Source: Gemmataceae bacterium
Lineage (GTDB): Bacteria; Planctomycetota; Planctomycetia; Gemmatales; Gemmataceae
Assembly: GCA_025055795.1 (NCBI GenBank)
Contig: JANWVV010000041.1
Coordinates: forward strand, 1-42,703
Reading direction: 5' to 3'
Length of the DNA: 42,703 nucleotides
Shown: positions 36,543 through 42,703 of the stretch, piece by piece
Layout: each line of letters begins with the position of its first letter
Position numbering within the stretch: position 1 is the first letter of the stretch
Notes under the pieces: model-generated
Database searches by the model: none
What the model saw: only the letters and a program-made list of their open reading frames with translations
What the model was told of the DNA's origin: nothing
Position numbers and translations under genes: made by a program

Positions 36543-37127
36543 TTAGCGCTTGGAGAATTGCGGGCCGCGGCGGGCGCCTCGCTTGCCGTACTTTTTCCGC
36601 TCCTTCATCCGGGCGTCGCGTGTCAGATAGCCGGAATCGCGTAAGCGGCGGATCATGCCGATAGGGGTATTGTCCTCGGCCGACGGTGTTCCGTCACCGG
36701 CAGCGGCGGTACCATCGACCGCGGTCCGGACCGGCAAAGCTTTGGCGCGCTCCCGCAGCTTCTGCTCGTCGACGTACGAACGAACCAGAACGGTGTTATG
36801 GAACTGGTAGCGTTTCTGTTCTTCGGGCGGGCTGAACATGGTTTTCAGGGCCCGGGCGATCCCCTGCGAGACGGCCCCGGCTTGTCCCGATACCCCTCCG
36901 CCGCGGACATTCACAAATACGTCCACCCGATGGCGTTGATCCGTCACCAGCAATGGCCCATAAACCAGGGCGCGATCTTTCTCTTCCGGGAAATAGCTTT
37001 CGACGCTCCGCCCGTTGATCTCAATGACGCCACTTCCCTCACAAATGCGTACACGGGCGACGGCTGTTTTACGCCGTCCCGTCCCCAGATAGTAAATCCG
37101 TTCCCCTTTGCTCTTCTTGTCTGCCAT
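36543..37127 (-). CDS. rpsI: 30S ribosomal protein S9 with an internal insertion
   Basis: A 194-residue ribosomal protein; the usual length is about 130. The N-terminal core is typical (YYLGTGRRKTAVARVRI, GGGVSGQAGAVSQGIARAL), and so is the C terminus that reaches the ribosomal P site (GYLTRDARMKERKKYGKRGA, then PQFSKR). Between them, residues about 99-155 are an insertion, rich in charged residues and then Ala/Gly/Thr (for example VDGTAAAGDGTPSAEDNTP), where E. coli S9 has fewer than ten residues. It follows rplM on the same strand, the normal order, but with an unusually long 216-bp gap. Confidence 0.96.
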   Translation of the reverse strand: MADKKSKGERIYYLGTGRRKTAVARVRICEGSGVIEINGRSVESYFPEEKDRALVYGPLLVTDQRHRVDVFVNVRGGGVSGQAGAVSQGIARALKTMFSPPEEQKRYQFHNTVLVRSYVDEQKLRERAKALPVRTAVDGTAAAGDGTPSAEDNTPIGMIRRLRDSGYLTRDARMKERKKYGKRGARRGPQFSKR

Positions 37128-37304
37128 GGTTGCTATCCCGCTCCTGGAGCGATCGCAGTTCCAGCACGAGTGCTCAACCGATCATGCCTGAACGTTGGGC
37201 TCGATCGAAAGTTTCTATCTATATATGGTTATTACTTATCGTCAGTCTCAGCGGGGGCGCGTATCTGCTTGTTACCTGGCTTGGGACGAACGCCTCAGGC
37301 ACTG

Positions 37305-37342
37305 TTTCAGCCGGCTGTCAGTGGGTCACTGTGCCGCTGAAA
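37305..37342 (-). promoter_or_regulatory. Long hairpin between rplM and rpsI
   Basis: Plus-strand coordinates: TTTCAGC (37305-37311), bulged C, GGC (37313-37315), TGT, CAGTG (37319-37323), loop GGT, CACTG (37327-37331), T, GCC (37333-37335), GCTGAAA (37336-37342). That is 15 pairs with one bulge and one small internal loop. On the minus-strand mRNA it starts two bases after the rplM stop codon. No U tract follows, so it is not a standard terminator. It could be a processing, stabilising or protein-binding element in the ribosomal operon. Confidence 0.55.
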
Positions 37343-37343
37343 A

Positions 37344-37787
37344 TCACAGAGCTGGTTTGTATTCCCGTGGCTGCTGGGCTTGATGCGGATGGCTTGGACC
37401 AGCGTAGATTTTCAGCTTCGATAATTGCCGGTAGGCCAGCGGTCCTCGGGGCATCATGCGCTTGACCGCCCGTCGCAATATCTCTTCCGGTTTGCGGGCG
37501 AGCATCTCCCGGGCCGGAGTGATCTTCAGACCCCCTGGATAGTGGGAATAGTCCTGGTACTCCTTCTGGTCCCACTTCCGCCCGGTAAACCGGACCTTGT
37601 CCGCGTTGACCACGATGACGTAGTCCCCCGTATCGCAATGGGGGGTGTATTCCGGCTTGTGCTTACCGCGGAGCAGATTGGCAATTACCACGGCCAGCCG
37701 CCCCACAACCTGGTTGGTCGCATCAATAACCAGCCATTCTTGCTTGACCGTGTCGGGGCGGGCCATGTATGTCCTGGTCAGCGCCAT
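37344..37787 (-). CDS. rplM: 50S ribosomal protein L13
   Basis: A 147-residue ribosomal protein of normal length. QEWLVIDATNQVVGRLAVVIANLL at the N terminus and the segments GDYVIVVNADKVRFTG, ILRRAVKRMMPRG and LKIYAGPSHPHQAQQP are hallmarks of L13. The ATG at 37787 is chosen because GAGGAA lies about eleven bases upstream on the minus strand; the frame is open a further 12 codons. It is the first gene of the conserved rplM-rpsI pair. Confidence 0.96.
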   Translation of the reverse strand: MALTRTYMARPDTVKQEWLVIDATNQVVGRLAVVIANLLRGKHKPEYTPHCDTGDYVIVVNADKVRFTGRKWDQKEYQDYSHYPGGLKITPAREMLARKPEEILRRAVKRMMPRGPLAYRQLSKLKIYAGPSHPHQAQQPREYKPAL

Positions 37788-38059
37788 AACACTTCTATTC
37801 CTCGATTGGCAAGCCTGGAACACGGATCCGCACGGCTACCGGGCCGGCAGGCCCCGTTCCGGACGTCCAGCAGAAAGTCATCGTACAAGCAATCGTCCAA
37901 CCGGCAAGTAGGTAAGATACATATTTATGAGTTCCAGCTCCGGTTACGTGTCCGACTCCCCTGTCCTGCTGCTTTCCCCTTGGTGGAACTACTCGTGGGA
38001 GCCGTGACCGTGTATACTGGCCCGAGCTTGAGTAATCGGTCACGCAAGGTAGAGGGACG

Positions 38060-38917
38060 ATGCAACTAGCGTTTTCAACGAATGCGTATTTGCATTACTC
38101 TTTTGCCGAGGCCGTGCGACGCCTGGCCCAGATGGGTTATCGCGGCGTCGAAATCATGGCCGACGTACCCCATGCCTGGCCGGCCTACCTGCTCCCGGAA
38201 CAGAAGCAGGCCATCCGTGACGCCTTACGTCAACATGGACTGGCCATCTCGAATGTGAATGCGTTCATGATGCATGCCATCAGCGATCCAAGGCAGAAAT
38301 ACTGGTACCCTTCCTGGATCGAACCTGATCCCCACTACCGGCAGATCCGCATCGATCATACCAAACGGGCGCTGAGCCTGGCTCGGGAACTGGGGGCCCC
38401 CTGCATTACCACTGAACCCGGGGGACCGCTGGAGGGACGCTCCTGGAACGAATGTTTCCGCCTGTTTGTAGACGTGCTTGGCCCTGTGGTCGAACACGCC
38501 GAACGGGAACAAGTACTGCTACTGATCGAACCGGAGCCCGGGCTGCTGCTGGAAACCGTGGATCAGTACCTGGAGTTGGCCGCCAAGTTTTCGTCGCCCT
38601 ATCTCGGTTTGAATTTCGACGTGGGGCACGCTTTTTGCGTTGGGGAAGATCCGCCCACGGCCATTCGTCGCCTCGGCTCCCGTATCCGTCACGTCCATCT
38701 GGAAGACATTGCTCCCAGCCGCGTGCATCATCATCTGATCCCTGGCGAGGGGGCCATCGACCTGGCAGCCACCCTGAAAGCCTTGCACGAAATCAACTAC
38801 ACCGGCTGGGTCACCGTGGAACTTTATACGTGCCATGAGAATCCGGACGCCGCTGCCCGCTTGGCACGCGAACGTCTCCTGGCTCTGGCCCAGGCCCACC
38901 ACATCCCTCTGCACTAA
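38060..38917 (+). CDS. Sugar phosphate isomerase/epimerase-like TIM-barrel protein
   Basis: A 285-residue protein of the xylose isomerase-like (AP endonuclease 2) TIM-barrel superfamily. Opening FSTNAYLHYSFAEAVRRLAQ and GYRGVEIMAD is typical. Probable metal ligands lie in LLIEPEPGLLL (Glu), GLNFDVGHAF (Asp, His), RIRHVHLEDI (His) and VTVELYT (Glu). The substrate cannot be set; relatives include hydroxypyruvate isomerases, tagatose epimerases and inosose-pathway enzymes. AGAGGG precedes the ATG by a normal distance. It is a single gene, divergent from rplM. Confidence 0.85.
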   Translation: MQLAFSTNAYLHYSFAEAVRRLAQMGYRGVEIMADVPHAWPAYLLPEQKQAIRDALRQHGLAISNVNAFMMHAISDPRQKYWYPSWIEPDPHYRQIRIDHTKRALSLARELGAPCITTEPGGPLEGRSWNECFRLFVDVLGPVVEHAEREQVLLLIEPEPGLLLETVDQYLELAAKFSSPYLGLNFDVGHAFCVGEDPPTAIRRLGSRIRHVHLEDIAPSRVHHHLIPGEGAIDLAATLKALHEINYTGWVTVELYTCHENPDAAARLARERLLALAQAHHIPLH

Positions 38918-39329
38918 CGCCCCCCTCCCCCTAGTACCGGAGGAATCACCGGCTAGCTTGTTTACTGTGGCAACCAAACTCTCTTGTTTGTTCATCAGGT
39001 CGTACTATCCGCCCGTCCTGACAAATCGGCATCTTCACACGCGACGTTTGACATGCAACCCCTTGGGCGGTGGTCCCTCTTAGTTAACCGTCCTTCACAG
39101 GGACAAGGGCTATTGTTTGCGTCGCGCTGGTTTCGGCCACCGCCTGTCTGCCTCCTACGGATGATGCCTTGATCGCCGTTCATTTTGACAAATATTACAA
39201 GATGACTATATGCCATCGTCGCTTGCGTGCCTACTTGTACTAGGGTAAAGTGGTTTCGACATCGTCGAGTCAACCAAGACTAGTTCATGGATCGTCGAAC
39301 AGCCGTCCGATCTGCAAAGAGGTGGTTCG
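38918..39329. other. Intergenic region upstream of the pseudokinase gene
   Basis: An inverted repeat around 38934-38957 (CTAG-CCGG ... CCGG-CTAG) has no U tract. AT-rich sequence at 39185-39250 could hold a promoter, but no clear -35/-10 pair was found. No gene. Confidence 0.35.
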
Positions 39330-42300
39330 ATGGGATTACTGTTTGATTGTTTGGGGGAAGCACTCATCACTCACAAGCTTCAGGGCGGGGCAGGCGATCC
39401 CTCTGCCAACAGCTTTGTCGAGGCGGTGGCAGACACCGCCTTGCGGAATTACAGCCAGCGTCGGGATTTAACACAGATTATCACCGAACTGGAAGATCTG
39501 GCCCGCTGGTCCTTCAAAGAGGCTGTACAGAAGGCCGTTGCACTAGTGCAGAACGTCACAGGGTCCTTAACGGCCGCTCAGGATTCCACCCTTGTTGCAA
39601 CGGCACAGTCCGATTGGGCAGCCGACAACTGGTCGGAGCTAGCGTGGCATCTGGCTTGTGTGCCGCAGATGGTCCGTCAGGTCCTGCCCCTGGTGGAAGA
39701 GTCGTTTGCCGTAATCCCACCGTCGATGCTTGTCCAGTCCACAGGCAAAGACTGGGCGTGGCTGGTGCCTCCGCGTCCTCCGCGGTACCGACCCGGTCAA
39801 GCCCTGCCGGGCAACCCGCGCTGGATGCTCAGACAATTGCTCAAAATCAGCTCGGACGACGAGATCTGGCTGGTGCGACATCAGCAAACCCGCTCACAAC
39901 TAGGGGTTGTGCGTTTCTGCTTAGGTACGGCCGGTCAGGAACTGATGCAACAGGCCGAGCGGGTCGGTCAACTATTGCACTTGGACCGCCATCCCAACGT
40001 CGTACCCCTGCTGGACGCTCATTTGCAAGGGGTAACCCCCTGGTTGCTTTTTGAGTACGTCAGCGGGACCTTCGCAACCTGGTTACGCACTCTGAAGGAA
40101 CGACCTGCCGAGCAGCGTCTGACTAAAGTGATGGCGGCGTTGCAGCAGCTGGCCGAGGCGTTGGCCTTCATGCATGGTCAACATCCGCCGCTGGTACATC
40201 AGCATTTACAACCGTCCAACATCCTGTGGGATCCCGTTACCCAACAATTGCGGCTTACGGATTACGGACTGGGAGTCATCGCCGCCCGCCGAATCGAACA
40301 GGCGGAACAACAGGGGCGGCTGTCCGCTCTTCAGCGGTTGCTTGTGCGGCAGCGGGGGGCCTATACGCCGCTTTATGCCCGTTTGCACCGCTCTCGTAAT
40401 GGACCGCCTGATCCGCGGGACGACGTGTATGCCTGGGGTATCGTGGCTTACCAGACATTGATAGCCAAGTGGGATACGACCCCTGGCCCAGCTGCCCTGC
40501 GTATCCTACGCAGCAGCCAGGCACCCGAACCGTTACTACACCTGATCCTGGACTGTCTGGCCGACGAAGAACAGTTTCAGCCTCGCGACGGCCGGGAGAT
40601 TCTGCAGCGTTGGCCCCGGCAGGACCAAACCGATCCTCAGACCGTCCGGCGTGACGACATCCGTGATGATCCCGCAGTGGGAAATCCCATCCTGGCGTCA
40701 GCGGAAAGCCTTCAGTTGTTGACCGCCACTAGTGAGCCTACCCATCGGCTCACTCCGGCGGATAACCTGGCAGACATGATCGAGGCCCTGCCAGCCGGCT
40801 CCGTCATTGAGCTGGTTTCTGGCAACTATCGTCTGGCTCAGCCACTGCGTATCAACAAATCATTGAGTATCCGCGGCGCCGGTCGCGATAGTTGCATCAT
40901 CATCTGTAGTGCCGAGGGGGCCGTCCTCGAGTACCTCGGTCCAGGACGGCTTATCCTGGAGGGGATCACGGTCCGCCACAGCGGTTCTACCTGGGCCCAT
41001 GGGGCAGTCATCCACAGTGGCCAGGTGGTGATCCGCTCGTGCCGCTTTACAGGAGCTGTCTGGGACCAGGCCAACCGCTGGGGTGGGATAGGTCTATGGT
41101 TGACGGGAACGGCCACAGGCCTGGTCAGTGAGTGTGAATGCCTGGGCAATGGCCTGCATGGCCTGGCCGTTAGCGGTCAAGCCCAATGCGAGTTGCTGGC
41201 CAACCGCTGTGAACACAACAAGGGAGGGATTGCCTTCATCGATGCCGCCACCGGCATTGCACAGCAGAACGTTTGCTTCAGCAACGAGGTCGGCCTGTGG
41301 GTGGCCAGCCATAGCCGGCCCGAACTGATTGCCAACCGCTGCCAGCACAACAAAAGTGGTATCGTGTACTTGGGCTATGCTAGTGGCGCCGCCCGCCAGA
41401 ACGTCTGCAGTGACAACCAGGCGGGCATCTGGGTAACAGGCCATTGCCGGCCCGAACTGATAGCTAACCGCTGTGAAAAAAATGCTATCTGTGGGCTAGG
41501 TTATACTGATGCCGCTGTCGGTCTGGCACGCGACAATTACTGCGGCAACAACCGTCAGTATGGCATTGTGGTATGCGGCAAAGCCTGTCCGGAGTTGGTG
41601 ACGAATCGGTGCGACCATAACAAATACGGCATTTTGTTCATGGAAGCAGCAGCAGGGGTCGCCCGGGATAATATCTGTTGCAACAATGATAAGCATGGGA
41701 TGATCGTGCGGGACCAGGCCCGGCCCGAACTGGTTGCCAACCGTTGTGAGCGCAATACCCAAAGTGGCATCGTCATCTCGGATTTTGCTGCTGGCATCAG
41801 TCGGGAAAATATCTGTTCGCACAACGGTTATCACGGCATTATTGTGCAGGGCAAGGCACGTCCCAAGCTGCTGGGCAACCGCTGCAGCGGCAATGTGCAG
41901 TCTGGGATTTTGTATACGGAGTTGGCTGGAGGCTCGGCCCGCCAGAACGTCTGTCACGGCAACGCTGCCGGTATTGTCGTTCAGGGCCAGGCCCGACCGA
42001 AGCTTGTCGCCAATCAGTGCGAGCATAACACACAGGGGGGCATGGTCTTTTCGGACCAGGCCAGCGGGACCGTGCGCGAGAATGTCTGCTCCCACAACAT
42101 TGCCGGGATTATCGTCCGGAAGCAGGCCCGTCCCGATTTGATCGCCAACCGGTGCGAGTACAACAAACACATGGGCATCGGCTACAGCGAGCAAGCGGCT
42201 GGCATGGCCCGCCAGAATGTCTGCTCAAACAACGGCGAATATGGTATTTTGATTTACAACACAGCCGAGCCGGAGTTGGCAGCCAACTGCTGCCAGAATA

Positions 42301-42338
42301 ACAACCAGGGCGACGTCCACATCCGCGCGACAAAATGA
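39330..42338 (+). CDS. Pseudokinase fused to a right-handed parallel beta-helix
   Basis: A 1002-residue protein with no signal peptide. Residues 1-160 are helical and unrecognised. Residues about 165-440 follow the Ser/Thr kinase fold (RHPNVVPLLDAHL-like, LAEALAFMHGQHPPLVHQHL, QPSNILWDP, LTDYGLGV, DDVYAWGIVAYQTL). Key residues are lost: the glycine loop reads KISSDDEIWLV, the VAIK lysine is Arg195, and the HRD motif is HQH (290-292), though Asn297 and the DFG-type Asp311 remain. Residues about 490-1000 are a beta-helix of roughly 23-residue coils, each with N-x-C-x-x-N. It is probably a scaffold or sensor, not an active kinase. GAGGTGG-like purines precede the ATG at 39330. Confidence 0.85.
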   Translation: MGLLFDCLGEALITHKLQGGAGDPSANSFVEAVADTALRNYSQRRDLTQIITELEDLARWSFKEAVQKAVALVQNVTGSLTAAQDSTLVATAQSDWAADNWSELAWHLACVPQMVRQVLPLVEESFAVIPPSMLVQSTGKDWAWLVPPRPPRYRPGQALPGNPRWMLRQLLKISSDDEIWLVRHQQTRSQLGVVRFCLGTAGQELMQQAERVGQLLHLDRHPNVVPLLDAHLQGVTPWLLFEYVSGTFATWLRTLKERPAEQRLTKVMAALQQLAEALAFMHGQHPPLVHQHLQPSNILWDPVTQQLRLTDYGLGVIAARRIEQAEQQGRLSALQRLLVRQRGAYTPLYARLHRSRNGPPDPRDDVYAWGIVAYQTLIAKWDTTPGPAALRILRSSQAPEPLLHLILDCLADEEQFQPRDGREILQRWPRQDQTDPQTVRRDDIRDDPAVGNPILASAESLQLLTATSEPTHRLTPADNLADMIEALPAGSVIELVSGNYRLAQPLRINKSLSIRGAGRDSCIIICSAEGAVLEYLGPGRLILEGITVRHSGSTWAHGAVIHSGQVVIRSCRFTGAVWDQANRWGGIGLWLTGTATGLVSECECLGNGLHGLAVSGQAQCELLANRCEHNKGGIAFIDAATGIAQQNVCFSNEVGLWVASHSRPELIANRCQHNKSGIVYLGYASGAARQNVCSDNQAGIWVTGHCRPELIANRCEKNAICGLGYTDAAVGLARDNYCGNNRQYGIVVCGKACPELVTNRCDHNKYGILFMEAAAGVARDNICCNNDKHGMIVRDQARPELVANRCERNTQSGIVISDFAAGISRENICSHNGYHGIIVQGKARPKLLGNRCSGNVQSGILYTELAGGSARQNVCHGNAAGIVVQGQARPKLVANQCEHNTQGGMVFSDQASGTVRENVCSHNIAGIIVRKQARPDLIANRCEYNKHMGIGYSEQAAGMARQNVCSNNGEYGILIYNTAEPELAANCCQNNNQGDVHIRATK
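41120..42303 (+). repeat. Coding repeats of the beta-helix (about 69-bp coils, 138-bp pairs)
   Basis: From residue 625 (41202) to 986 (42285) seventeen copies of N-x-C-x-x-N recur about every 22-23 residues. They alternate between two types: ANRCEHN-like after RPELI, and RQNVCSxN-like after a GxAR stretch. DNA copies are diverged, so the array is conserved at protein level, and is not a CRISPR or satellite repeat. Confidence 0.9.
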
Positions 42339-42703
42339 CCAAAACTGACCAGACCGAATCTAAAATCATCCGCCCGACTGCCGAAAAAAACACTAGCCCT
42401 CGATATCGACCCGAAATCCTTAAAGATGGGCTTCTCTGGCGCATGAAAAGCAAGCTTTAATCGATGTCAAACTGCCCTGTGGGATTTAATGATGAAACAT
42501 TATAGTAAGCGATGCCGAAGGAGTTATAATTGTGTTATCGGATAATAAGCACTAGTGTGTCTGGCCGCATGCGAGATTGTGCAATTACCTAGGTGAACGT
42601 GATCGCCTCAGCAATATGTTTGACGTAACAGAGCAGTCTAGTCTATGAGCTTCGGCCACGGCGAATCGTCGCGTAGCTGGTCCGGGCTTCAGAGGCTCGC
42701 TCA
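42339..42703. other. Terminal non-coding stretch
   Basis: No gene reaches the right edge convincingly. A TATAAT hexamer at 42525-42530 has no good -35 partner. No terminator with a U tract was seen right after the pseudokinase gene. Confidence 0.35.

Noticed and set aside
41120..42303. Regular repeats that might suggest a CRISPR array
   Set aside because: The repeats are diverged at DNA level, lie in one open frame and encode beta-helix coils.

Overview
The window reads as chromosomal DNA of a free-living, GC-rich bacterium, most likely a member of the Planctomycetota. I infer this from several features together. A 23S rRNA gene has its own promoter and no 16S gene upstream; unlinked rRNA genes are common in that phylum. 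There is a lysine/alanine-rich histone H1-like protein, an NPCBM-like secreted protein, a degenerate protein kinase fused to a right-handed beta-helix, and many intergenic regions of 300-900 bp. No phage, insertion sequence, CRISPR array or tRNA gene was seen. The order within the phylum cannot be fixed from the sequence alone.

Left end (1-7.5 kb): the 5' two thirds of a 23S rRNA gene on the minus strand, with a strong promoter (TTGACG-17-TAATAT). Divergent from it are a Wzc-type tyrosine autokinase/chain-length protein and a CpsB/YwqE-type PHP phosphatase, a kinase/phosphatase pair for exopolysaccharide control. A tandem-GNAT acetyltransferase follows on the other strand. The matching outer-membrane export lipoprotein (Wza-like) lies apart at 11.8-13.1 kb, in an operon with a second lipoprotein.

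Middle (8-27.5 kb): mostly single-gene units. They are a catalytically dead rhomboid, a possible RNA switch ahead of an FmdB-like zinc ribbon protein, an ArsR regulator, TruB, the H1-like protein with a clear terminator, a glycosylasparaginase-family enzyme, TadA, a stand-alone response regulator, a YycJ-like metallo-beta-lactamase protein, a crotonase fused to a degenerate dehydrogenase-like domain, endonuclease III, peptidase T, 2-amino-3-ketobutyrate CoA ligase and a DedA membrane protein. Several long perfect inverted repeats look like operators.

Right part (27.7-42.7 kb): a complete branched-chain amino acid (or related substrate) ABC transporter, livJ-livH-livM-livG-livF, tightly coupled by ATGA overlaps. 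Its LivG subunit carries an extra block of about 90 residues with two predicted membrane helices between Walker A and the Q-loop. Then come an N-acetylneuraminate lyase (minus), an NPCBM-like secreted protein, the rplM-rpsI ribosomal operon (with an S9 insertion and a long hairpin between the genes), a sugar isomerase-like TIM barrel, and a 1002-residue pseudokinase/beta-helix protein whose coils carry a repeated N-x-C-x-x-N motif.

The most unusual items are the membrane-inserted LivG, the pseudokinase/beta-helix protein with its cysteine/asparagine ladder, and the mutually exclusive RNA pairings upstream of the FmdB-like gene. All calls come from reading the sequence; no database search was possible.
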